Part shown: in pieces, positions 1-6,523 of the stretch
How positions within the stretch are numbered: the first letter of the stretch is position 1
Layout of the letters: every line of letters starts with the position of its first letter
Origin: an uncultured Bacteroidales bacterium
Lineage (GTDB): Bacteria; Bacteroidota; Bacteroidia; Bacteroidales; Paludibacteraceae
Reading direction: 5' to 3'
Length of the DNA: 8,600 nt
Assembly (NCBI GenBank): GCA_903912795.1
Contig: CAIWIS010000510.1
Span: 1 to 8,600, forward strand
Notes under the pieces: generated by a model
The model's input: the letters and a program-made list of their open reading frames with translations, nothing else
Databases searched by the model: none
What the model was told of the DNA's origin: nothing
Made by a program: the position numbers and the translations under genes

Positions 1-1
1 A

Positions 2-184
2 ATAGTTCGTGAAGTTTCTGTGTTGACAAAACATCCTGAAATTGGAATAAAAACAGATGTGGACGATGTAAGATGTTTAATCATTGACAATTACATGATC
101 TTTTATGAAAAGAATGAGACTTTTATTATCATACATACAATATGGGATACTCGTCAAAACCCTGAAAATTTGAAAATAAAATAG
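2..184 (+). CDS. RelE/ParE-family toxin, C-terminal fragment (5' end outside window)
   Basis: An open frame enters from the left edge and ends at a TAG at 182-184, giving 60 residues. The translation ends with a strand-strand-tail pattern, IIDNYMIFYEKNETFIIIHT followed by WDTRQNPENL. A 'NY.I.Y' strand, a second hydrophobic strand and a terminal '(W/F)DTRQNP' motif are typical of the C-terminal half of RelE/ParE-superfamily toxins, which act as mRNA endonucleases (RelE) or gyrase inhibitors (ParE). The sequence cannot decide between the two. Most of the N-terminal helical hairpin, and any antitoxin gene upstream, would lie left of the window. The gene converges with the minus-strand GH67-like gene, leaving 47 bp between their stop codons, and I see no convincing terminator there. 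It is too short and lacks a start, so a simple ORF search misses it. I am confident of the family but not of the target or of whether the full gene is intact. Confidence 0.78.
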   Translation: MVREVSVLTKHPEIGIKTDVDDVRCLIIDNYMIFYEKNETFIIIHTIWDTRQNPENLKIK

Positions 185-231
185 TATTTTCTTTACAGCA
201 ATAAGTGCCACTAAATTTACATATTACGCCA

Positions 232-1989
232 TTATTTCAAAATTCTCCGATATTTTTCCACCGAAAATCCCATTCCTTTTTCGCCAAAATAAGTTGGCGC
301 AACGTAAATAAATGCATTCGGTTTGTAAAGTGTAGCGCAGGTTGGTTCGGTTTGTTTTAGTTTGTTGAATGCTTTCCAGGCTTTATCGTAATTTTTAGTG
401 CATTTTTGCATGGCTTTCTTATTATAATTGCCTGTATTATCGCCTTCAAAGCCCAATGCCATTATCTGCCAGCCCGATGCAATAATGCGATGTAAGTAAA
501 GTCCATACAAGGAAGAAATACGGATATACGCATCGTCCTGCGGTTGATTTGATTTTACTTGCTTGCTTAGTGCAACTATTTTCTCCCAAATCAGTGCCGA
601 TTGCTGTTTTTCGGCGACGGCTTTTTGCAACGTTCCGTTTTTGTAAAATTCGGTAAAGGCTTCGTACAATAATCCTTCGGACGGATATTTCTTAGCTTCC
701 GTTGGGTCGTAAGGTTCGATGCCAGCCAAAAACTCATCACGCATCCAGAAAGCCCAGTCGGGTTTTATTTCCAAATCGCGCGACATGTGTCCACGCAAAA
801 CTGCTTTGGCTGATAACAAACAAAGTTCACGGAATGCTTTGCGGGATACCGGCGATGTTATTACCTGTTCATCCATAAACCAGTTAAATGCAGCTTCTTC
901 AGTGAGGCTTGGATTATTTGCCCATGCACTCAGTACGAATGCATTCAGCCTTGGCCAAAATTCGTTGCTGATATACGGGCCAACCCAGCCACCACCTCTG
1001 CTCCAGGAGTAAATTCCTGCAAAATTCGGATTGCTTTTCAAATCCTTGAGACAATTCGGGTGTTTCGACAAATCGTATTCTTCGAAGCCGTTAATCACGC
1101 CGTTCATCACGTAATTCGGATAGGCACCTTTGCCTTCGTACTCACGCTGACATTGCACCTCCACCACTTGCTTGTGTTTTCCGATTCCTAACGAAGGATT
1201 GAAAGGATAAGTGCGGTGATAATCGCCCTGCACATGCTTGATGGAGAAAATCAGATTTTTATGAGGCTCAATTTTGTCGGAAACATTCCGGTAATAAACA
1301 GGGTCGTTGTGAAATCCACCAATCGACCAGGTGCGGTAAATAATTGTTTTATTGTATTTTACACAAACTTCATCACGCAGCAGGTTCAGCAGCTTTATAT
1401 GACTTTCGGCTCCGTTTGTAATGGGATTATTGCCCGTGTGGTACGGCACATTATTCAGATAGGTTTCACCGGTACGAATCACCAACCCATCCAAATCCGG
1501 GAATTTTTGGAATAATTCATCAAACATCATCTTGTGAAGTTCAACTGTGAGTGGTTTTTCGAAGGATATTTTTCCATTTTCATCGCAAACCTGCTCTTTA
1601 TATTTCTCCACTAATTTTTTCGGCAAAACCACAATATCGGTAAAATAAAAAACCTTTATACCGGCTTTATGAGCTGCCTGAATATTGTTCTGAATCAATG
1701 CACTAATCGAGTCTGACCATGCACGTTCTTTTGTTCCTTTGGCAAAAAGTGTAGGATCAAATTTATCAAACGTAAGTGCTGCCGTTGGGAATATAAAGTC
1801 GTTCATTACCTGCACATTAAAACCCTGATTTTGTACATATTCCGGATTTGTAAAAGCTGATTTTGTAAGTGCTTCACCCGGATTGTGGTGCACCATATCC
1901 ATAATGAATTCGGGTTTTTGTGCATGAATAGAAAAGGTTAAAGCAATACATAGAGCTTTGATAAACAAATACTTGTGGATATTTGACAT
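232..1989 (-). CDS. Secreted GH67-like (alpha-glucuronidase-like) TIM-barrel glycosidase
   Basis: This 585-residue protein starts at the ATG at 1989, which places a signal peptide at residues 1-23 (cleavage near IHA|Q) and no lipobox Cys. It is predicted to be periplasmic. The barrel begins almost at once (FIMDMVHHNPGE, 28-39). Several blocks match my memory of GH67 alpha-glucuronidases. GLVIRTGETY (168-177) aligns with the GH67 'FLVKADSEGQ' acid block. IIYRTW (216-221) aligns with 'VMWRAF'. IKHVQGD (250-256) aligns with 'VKNGPxD'. VEVQCQREYEG (276-286) aligns with 'MEVQITQEYTG'. The segment at 334-375 (GGGWVGP, then FVLSAWANNPSLTEEAAFNW) aligns with the GH67 'NWxGxP...AFGRLAWNPDLSxEEIADEW' block. 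Predicted catalytic residues are Glu175 (acid) and Asp256 and Glu283 (base pair), with Arg219 and Lys251 as likely sugar-acid contacts. Family members are usually near 700 residues with an N-terminal alpha/beta domain, which is absent here; the last ~200 residues are helix-rich. The gene lies 9 bp after the six-hairpin gene and is surely co-transcribed. The glucuronidase activity itself is inferred; another uronic or deoxy sugar is possible. Confidence 0.72.
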   Translation of the reverse strand: MSNIHKYLFIKALCIALTFSIHAQKPEFIMDMVHHNPGEALTKSAFTNPEYVQNQGFNVQVMNDFIFPTAALTFDKFDPTLFAKGTKERAWSDSISALIQNNIQAAHKAGIKVFYFTDIVVLPKKLVEKYKEQVCDENGKISFEKPLTVELHKMMFDELFQKFPDLDGLVIRTGETYLNNVPYHTGNNPITNGAESHIKLLNLLRDEVCVKYNKTIIYRTWSIGGFHNDPVYYRNVSDKIEPHKNLIFSIKHVQGDYHRTYPFNPSLGIGKHKQVVEVQCQREYEGKGAYPNYVMNGVINGFEEYDLSKHPNCLKDLKSNPNFAGIYSWSRGGGWVGPYISNEFWPRLNAFVLSAWANNPSLTEEAAFNWFMDEQVITSPVSRKAFRELCLLSAKAVLRGHMSRDLEIKPDWAFWMRDEFLAGIEPYDPTEAKKYPSEGLLYEAFTEFYKNGTLQKAVAEKQQSALIWEKIVALSKQVKSNQPQDDAYIRISSLYGLYLHRIIASGWQIMALGFEGDNTGNYNKKAMQKCTKNYDKAWKAFNKLKQTEPTCATLYKPNAFIYVAPTYFGEKGMGFSVEKYRRILK

Positions 1990-1998
1990 GATATTTTA

Positions 1999-4263
1999 TT
2001 ATTTTGTGCTTAGGATTATTACTATTGTTTCATTGGCTTTAATCAACTGTTTTTGTTTTCCGAATAAAACATTTTCAGTCCACGCCTGCGATTTTTGTTG
2101 TTTATTCTCAACCAAAATAGTTGTTTGCGCTACAAATTTTGTGGGGTTTTTAATACGTAACTTTGCCAGATTGCCTTTTACCGAAAGCAATTCCACTTCG
2201 AGTTGGTCGAAAGCAATAGCTTTTTTTTGTTCCAAGTCAACATAAATGCCGGGCAATTCGGTGATGCTAAGCAATAAACTGGTTTCAGCCCATGTAGAAC
2301 CAGGGAATATCTCACCAATTCCTTCGTACCAATCGGTAGTGCTTACACGTTCGTTTATCCAACCATCGGGCATCCCTTTTATAGGCCGGTCGGGACGCGA
2401 CATATACTGCGGTATGGACTGTGTAATTTCTTTTAATAAATTCAGATACTGCACATTACTGGTTGCACGATACAATCTTAATAAAGCTATCCCTGAATGC
2501 GTACAAATACCCGGCGAACCATGTTTGTTTTGAGTGTTGGCAAAAACGGCTCCGGTTGTTTTCATATCCATCTGTCCGAAAAGTGTTGATTTAGGAAAAA
2601 CATAATCGTATGACATCACCCAGGTTGATAATTGGGCCGCAGTTTCGGTAGCATAAGTCAACCATTTTTTATCTTTGGTCACTTCGAACAAAACTGCATA
2701 AGATTCAAGCAGTCCATACCATGATTCACTGTCGGGGTTTTGGAGCGCATCGCCCGGACCACCTGTGCTGATGCCTTTTGCAGTGTAATTGTCGTACATA
2801 TATTGTGCTGACTGACAGGCAATATCGAGATACGATTTATCGTTGTAATATTTCGAAGCTAAAGCCAGTGCCGCCGGAGCAACTCCTGCGCCGGAAGAAC
2901 CACCTACCGCAATTTCGCCGGTCTGACTATCCACAAACTGTCCGAATTGCCCGTTATTTTTCAAGAGTTTGACAAATGCATCAGCCACACCGCGCGTTCC
3001 ATTTTCCCATGATGGTTTTGGCGTAGTTCCCTGAATTTTCATCAGGTCAAATTGCTTGATAATATAATAAAGCGCATCAGCACTTTTGCGGATTAAATGC
3101 CAGTTTTTGGCTTGTGGTTTGCGAATGTCGCCGCCGTACCATTTATTGCCTTTTTCACCACTGTCCCAAAAAAATCCCGAAGGAGAAATGCCGTTGGGGA
3201 ATAACCAGTCGAAGTTGGCGATCACGTTTTTGCGTGTTTGTTCGTTGGCAGAGAAAAGTAGTGGATAAGTAGAAATCATGCCGCCTGTCCAGCCAATTTG
3301 CCAGTCCTGCAGGAACATATTTCGTCCGCCTACCGAATAATAACCCCATTCGGGCACAAAATTGTAGCTGTTGAATTTCTTTTCTAAGATATTGTAGCAA
3401 GCAGAAAACGGAATCTGAGGCACAAAAACCGAAGGTGGACAAAGGTCTTTCCGAATCTGAAAATATTTGTCAAAAAGAACCTGTATTTTTTCGGCTTTAA
3501 ACTGATGTACCCGAAACACAAATTTCACTTCGTCACCCGCCTTAAAATCGGCAGGAACATCGGGCGATGGCACCTGATTATCACAAATCTGGTATTTGAA
3601 TTGCTCCCGAACCAAAGGCGAACATAGCGATATAACAGCATTTTTGCGGTCACGCGATTCTTCAATATTTATTCCCAAATCGCCAAAGGCATTGGCTTGC
3701 GTGGTGGTCAGGAAAAAACCTGTTTTTGCATCAACCGACTGAAAACCAATAGCAGGCGAAGCCATACTGCCACTTCGTTCCTGAATGCGCGAAACGCCAT
3801 CAGCAATGTTCAGGCGAGGCACATCCGAAATAATTATCGGTTTGTCTTTGCCAATATCCCGAATGTCATTCAACTTTGGGGAATATGCTATGCGTCGTGA
3901 CTCGTAACGGTTTCCGTTGTAAGCCGAAGCTGGGAGAAGAACATAATTTTCTTTGTTCCAATTGTCAAACTGAAATTCAACCACTGTTGCAGCTGATTTT
4001 TCAACTCCTTTTGACAAACGGAAAGTCACCAGGAACTCTGAAGTTTCAGCGTCAATTTGCTTCTCTGTTTTGCTGATTTCCCATGTTCCGGTTTGGGTTT
4101 GAATGATATTTGAATTTTCAGAAGTAGTTCTGTTTATCAGCTTATTGCACAGCAAATGGTCGTATTGCTGTACAGCAAAACGCATCCTGAAATCAGGCGT
4201 TATCTGAGCTGTTAATAAACTATTTGTAAAAACAAATAAGAAGAAAAGATAGATTTGCCTCAT
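1999..4263 (-). CDS. Secreted large protein with probable (alpha/alpha) six-hairpin glycosidase barrel, family unassigned
   Basis: I choose the ATG at 4263 (754 residues), because it gives a clean signal peptide (MRQIYLFFLFVFTNSLLTA|Q). The reading frame runs 21 codons further upstream, but that extension is non-signal-like sequence inside the repeat element. No lipobox is present, so a periplasmic location is likely. The order appears to be: a beta-rich N-terminal domain (about 20-275); a linker rich in aromatics (EWGYYSVGG, DWQIGWTGG, about 280-330); a helical repeat domain (about 330-640) with alternating helices and Gly/aromatic loops such as SGFFWDSGEKG, GGSSGAGVAPAALALA, PDSESWYGLLESYA (510-523) and HGSPGICTHSGIALLRLYRA; then a small beta-rich C-terminal domain. 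This plan fits the six-hairpin glycosidase or polysaccharide-lyase superfamily. Acidic loop residues near D511/E513 and D366 are candidates for catalysis, but I cannot name the family or substrate. It sits between the esterase and the GH67-like gene on the same strand, so it probably acts on the same glycan. Confidence 0.7.
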   Translation of the reverse strand: MRQIYLFFLFVFTNSLLTAQITPDFRMRFAVQQYDHLLCNKLINRTTSENSNIIQTQTGTWEISKTEKQIDAETSEFLVTFRLSKGVEKSAATVVEFQFDNWNKENYVLLPASAYNGNRYESRRIAYSPKLNDIRDIGKDKPIIISDVPRLNIADGVSRIQERSGSMASPAIGFQSVDAKTGFFLTTTQANAFGDLGINIEESRDRKNAVISLCSPLVREQFKYQICDNQVPSPDVPADFKAGDEVKFVFRVHQFKAEKIQVLFDKYFQIRKDLCPPSVFVPQIPFSACYNILEKKFNSYNFVPEWGYYSVGGRNMFLQDWQIGWTGGMISTYPLLFSANEQTRKNVIANFDWLFPNGISPSGFFWDSGEKGNKWYGGDIRKPQAKNWHLIRKSADALYYIIKQFDLMKIQGTTPKPSWENGTRGVADAFVKLLKNNGQFGQFVDSQTGEIAVGGSSGAGVAPAALALASKYYNDKSYLDIACQSAQYMYDNYTAKGISTGGPGDALQNPDSESWYGLLESYAVLFEVTKDKKWLTYATETAAQLSTWVMSYDYVFPKSTLFGQMDMKTTGAVFANTQNKHGSPGICTHSGIALLRLYRATSNVQYLNLLKEITQSIPQYMSRPDRPIKGMPDGWINERVSTTDWYEGIGEIFPGSTWAETSLLLSITELPGIYVDLEQKKAIAFDQLEVELLSVKGNLAKLRIKNPTKFVAQTTILVENKQQKSQAWTENVLFGKQKQLIKANETIVIILSTK

Positions 4264-4289
4264 AAAACTAACAAGTTGAATTATCAAAA

Positions 4290-4528
4290 AATAGCAACGC
4301 GGATTCTTGGCTGCGCCAAGCGGCAAAGCCGAGCGAAACGGATTAAGCGGATACTAACGGATTAATGATTATAAAATACGGATTTTATTCTGATTAAGTT
4401 TTCTACGAAAACAACTGATATAATAGCAAGACCATAATCCGTTTCTGTTTATCGAAATAATCCTTCTTCAATCCAAATATTGTTAAACAGCGAAAATCCG
4501 TCTAATCCGTTTAATCCGCGTTGCTATT
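4290..4528. repeat. 239-bp intergenic element with 16-bp perfect terminal inverted repeats and AATCCG-word repeats
   Basis: The left end AATAGCAACGCGGATT (4290-4305) is the exact reverse complement of the right end AATCCGCGTTGCTATT (4513-4528). The arms match further if a 30-nt block (4306-4335) is skipped on the left: AAACGGATTA at 4336-4345 pairs exactly with TAATCCGTTT at 4503-4512, and a CGGAT/ATCCG match follows. AATCCG recurs every 9 nt on the right (4495, 4504, 4513). Its complement CGGATT, or CGGATA, recurs on the left (4300, 4339, 4348, 4358, 4379). There is no open frame of note, no transposase and no clear target duplication. It fills the gap between the esterase and six-hairpin genes, which otherwise holds nothing I recognise. 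It could be a MITE- or REP-like element, or a structured spacer in a shared transcript. Confidence 0.7.
4306..4331. repeat. Two back-to-back perfect mini-hairpins inside the repeat element
   Basis: CTTGGC-TGC-GCCAAG (4306-4320) is followed without a gap by CGGC-AAA-GCCG (4321-4331). Both stems are perfect and have 3-nt loops. This G/C-rich block stands out from the A/T-rich surroundings. It lies in the stretch present in only one arm of the larger inverted repeat, so it looks like an insertion into that arm. On the minus strand it would lie about 45 nt upstream of the six-hairpin gene start, in the leader or intercistronic RNA. A role in RNA processing or stability is possible but inferred. 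Confidence 0.55.
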
Positions 4529-4550
4529 CTTCATGTTTTAAATCTTAAAA

Positions 4551-6083
4551 TTACTGCACATCCGTTCTAAACGGCGTTGCAGGCAGATTTTCCTTGTTAT
4601 ACAAATTCATTTGCGGACAAAAGCGCCATCCAACACGAACTGCTACCGGATTATCGACACCTTCGGCAGAAACCACCACTTTATCCTTCATAATTTCCGC
4701 TTTAGCTGTTACAAATTTTTTATCATCTCCGGCAATGGTGAAATCTTTCAATTCGCCTCCTTTGGCTACTAAACCGCTTCCTGCATGGTCAAAGGTAAGA
4801 ATAATTTTGTTTCCATCTACTTTCATCGATTTATAAACCGGCCCCGAATATACAATTTTTTCGCCATAAGCCACTGCACGGGCAGCCAGCACCAGCCGTT
4901 CACCAACAGGTTGTTTGTTGCCTGGATGCACATCGAGCGTATCGTCGCAGTCATAAGTAACCGTCATGGCTGTATTTTTCACTTTTTGCCAGGTCAATAA
5001 TTGCGCTTCTTTCAGTTCGGGATAATGGTTTTTCCAACCCGGAATTTGCACAATCAAAAACGGAAAATCTCCCTGCTTCCATTCTGTCCGCCAGTTATTT
5101 ATCATTGCCGGAAGCAATGTGCGGTATTGAATGCCACGGCTTGCATTGGCTTCGCCCTGATACCAAACAGCACCTTTTATGGCGTATGGAATCAACGGAT
5201 AAAGCATGGTATTCCACAATCCAGTTGGACCGCCACGTTCGGCAGGACTCATGGGAGCAGCAGGTTTTTTAGGCAAAGATTTGCCCTGTTGAACAGCCAA
5301 CGCTGAATCAACGCTGTATTGTTGCAATAACGAAGCTTCGTTCATCAGATAACCCTGCAATTTCGGACCAAAATCTTTCAGATTTTTGGTATAATTTTCC
5401 ATAATGCTTTTCAGTTCAGGAAAGGATTCGAGCGTTTCTTTGCTCATCCAATTTTCGCAGGCTGTTCCGCCATACGACGAATTGATTAAACCAATAGGCA
5501 CGTTTAGTTTTTTAAATAAGTCGCGACCGAAAAAGTAGGCCACAGCCGAAAAATTCTCAGCGGTTTTACTGTCGCAGACGTTCCATTTACCATTTACATC
5601 GTCTACAATTGCCGGTATGTCGGTTGATTTTTTTAGCGGAACAGAAAACTGACGGATAAGCGGATAATTTTGCGCATCTTTCAGCACTTCGCTTACAGCA
5701 GGATAACCATTAATGGCTTTTACGGCACGAAGCGGGAAACCCATATTACTTTGGCCGCTGCAAAGCCAGACTTCGCCCACGAGGATATTAGAAATTGTGA
5801 CTGTATTTTCACCCTTAACAGTCATTGTCTGAGGTTCTGAAGTAGCTTTTAATGGTTTCAGTTTAACCATCCACTTGTTATTTACAGCTGTCGTAGTCAA
5901 GGTTTGCCCTGCAAATTCTACAGTTACCTTCTCGCCTTCGGAAGCAGTTCCCCATACCGGCACCTCTACGCCTTGCTGGAGTACGCCGTTACTTGTAAAA
6001 AGAGAATTAGGTTTTACATCAGCCTTCGTAGAGAGTATTAGTACGAAATTTACTGCAAGTAAAATAAAGATTTTTGTTTTCAT
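4551..6083 (-). CDS. Secreted sialate O-acetylesterase-type (SASA) carbohydrate acetylesterase
   Basis: The ATG at 6083 (510 residues) gives a signal peptide (MKTKIFILLAVNFVLILSTKA|D). The frame is open 14 codons further, but that extension runs through the predicted -7 box. The protein removes O-acetyl groups from sugars in the periplasm. Characteristic SGNH/SASA blocks are present: a leading beta-sandwich with SNGVLQQG and VPVWGTASEG; the nucleophile block WLCSGQSNM (Ser112); SSYGGTACENW (202-212) with the block-II/III Gly; GAVWYQGEANA (304-314) carrying the conserved WYQGE; and the DVHP block (Asp384, His386) completing the catalytic set. The length is normal for the family. In plant-polysaccharide loci such enzymes act on acetylated xylan or pectin rather than sialic acid, which fits the neighbouring GH67-like and beta-helix genes. 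It is probably the first gene of a leftward transcript of three. The specific substrate is inferred, whereas the enzyme class is well supported. Confidence 0.92.
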   Translation of the reverse strand: MKTKIFILLAVNFVLILSTKADVKPNSLFTSNGVLQQGVEVPVWGTASEGEKVTVEFAGQTLTTTAVNNKWMVKLKPLKATSEPQTMTVKGENTVTISNILVGEVWLCSGQSNMGFPLRAVKAINGYPAVSEVLKDAQNYPLIRQFSVPLKKSTDIPAIVDDVNGKWNVCDSKTAENFSAVAYFFGRDLFKKLNVPIGLINSSYGGTACENWMSKETLESFPELKSIMENYTKNLKDFGPKLQGYLMNEASLLQQYSVDSALAVQQGKSLPKKPAAPMSPAERGGPTGLWNTMLYPLIPYAIKGAVWYQGEANASRGIQYRTLLPAMINNWRTEWKQGDFPFLIVQIPGWKNHYPELKEAQLLTWQKVKNTAMTVTYDCDDTLDVHPGNKQPVGERLVLAARAVAYGEKIVYSGPVYKSMKVDGNKIILTFDHAGSGLVAKGGELKDFTIAGDDKKFVTAKAEIMKDKVVVSAEGVDNPVAVRVGWRFCPQMNLYNKENLPATPFRTDVQ

Positions 6084-6111
6084 GTGTATTATTTTAAAAT
6101 TGATTATATTG

Positions 6112-6119
6112 CAAATGTA
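6112..6119 (-). promoter_or_regulatory. Putative Bacteroidota -7 box for the esterase operon
   Basis: On the minus strand this reads TACATTTG, an exact match to the Bacteroidota TAnnTTTG consensus. It lies 28 nt upstream of the esterase ATG, which would give a leader of roughly 20 nt. I see no good TTG -33 element at normal spacing, so the promoter may be weak or need an activator, as is common for polysaccharide loci. It also argues against the longer reading-frame start at 6125. Confidence 0.5.
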
Positions 6120-6151
6120 ATTCAATAATGTGTTTTAACTATGTAATTTTC

Positions 6152-6177
6152 GTAACAAAAATTGCGAACTATGTTAC
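6152..6177. promoter_or_regulatory. Candidate regulator-binding inverted repeat upstream of the esterase
   Basis: GTAACA (6152-6157) and TGTTAC (6172-6177) form a perfect 6-bp inverted repeat with a 14-bp spacer. It is centred about 50 bp upstream of the esterase -7 box, a position where an activator could bind. A two-arm site of this size could suit a dimeric regulator, but short inverted repeats arise by chance in A/T-rich DNA and no regulator gene is in the window. Confidence 0.3.
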
Positions 6178-6242
6178 AAATCTTGGTGTCTTTGAGTAAA
6201 AAAGAATAAAATGATTACTTTTATTTTTAATGACTTAAGGCG

Positions 6243-6272
6243 TTTGTTTTTACAAAACAATAATTATCTTTG
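6243..6272 (+). promoter_or_regulatory. Promoter of the toxin-antitoxin operon (TTTG -33, TATCTTTG -7)
   Basis: TTTG at 6243-6246 and TATCTTTG at 6265-6272 are separated by 18 nt, matching the Bacteroidota TTTG / TAnnTTTG promoter pattern with both boxes intact. The start codon of the antitoxin lies 29 nt after the -7 box. Transcription would begin near 6279-6280 and leave a short A-rich leader. No Shine-Dalgarno sequence is seen, as expected for this phylum. Confidence 0.65.
6244..6260. promoter_or_regulatory. Candidate autoregulatory operator palindrome in the TA promoter
   Basis: TTGTTTT-TAC-AAAACAA is a perfect 7-bp inverted repeat with a 3-bp centre. It overlaps the -33 box and reaches into the spacer before the -7 box. 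TA operons are commonly repressed by the antitoxin or the TA complex binding a palindrome in just this place, so this is the natural operator candidate. The binding itself is inferred. Confidence 0.5.
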
Positions 6273-6301
6273 TATCGTTATTTACATAAAAAAATATCGT
6301 T

Positions 6302-6523
6302 ATGACAGTTACAGCACAAATAAATGTAGAAACAGAAGCAGGTAGGAAAATTGTACGTGAACTAGAAAAACATACTAAATTAGTCAAGATTAATTATCCA
6401 GAACCTATTGATGAAAATGGACTACCAATTAAAACAATTCCTTTTGAACAATCAGCAAAAGAAGCATTTGAATATATGGGTGAATTATACGGTGTAAAAT
6501 TTAGCAATAAATATACGCGTTGA
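6302..6523 (+). CDS. Putative antitoxin of a type II TA pair
   Basis: The 73-residue protein starts at the ATG at 6302. It has a short beta-like start (TVTAQINVE), an amphipathic helix (AGRKIVRELEKHTKL), a linker (NYPEPIDENGLPIKTIPF) and a final acidic helix (QSAKEAFEYMGELYGVKF). I do not recognise a named antitoxin family; a ribbon-helix-helix or Phd-like DNA-binding fold cannot be confirmed by eye. Its role comes from context: it is small, precedes a RelE/ParE-like toxin with a 4-nt overlap, and has a promoter containing a palindrome. It would neutralise the toxin by direct binding through its C-terminal half and repress its own promoter. The pair looks more A/T-rich than the flanking sugar genes and lies on the opposite strand, consistent with separate acquisition. 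Confidence 0.68.
   Translation: MTVTAQINVETEAGRKIVRELEKHTKLVKINYPEPIDENGLPIKTIPFEQSAKEAFEYMGELYGVKFSNKYTR

Noticed and set aside
185..231. Terminator between the left toxin fragment and the GH67-like gene.
   Set aside because: The only self-complementary piece, AGTGCCACT, has a 4-bp stem with a single-base loop, which cannot fold.
4264..4326. Upstream extension of the six-hairpin protein by 21 residues.
   Set aside because: The extension would precede a classic signal peptide and is translated from the repeat element. The ATG at 4263 is the better start.
4495..4518. AATCCG repeats at 9-nt spacing as a CRISPR array.
   Set aside because: Units are far too short, have no 25-40-nt repeat/spacer structure, and there are no cas genes.
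4290..4528. Complete insertion sequence.
   Set aside because: It has no transposase frame and no evident target-site duplication; at most it is a non-autonomous element.
6084..6125. Upstream extension of the esterase by 14 residues.
   Set aside because: It would put residues before a clean signal peptide and runs through the predicted -7 box at 6112-6119.
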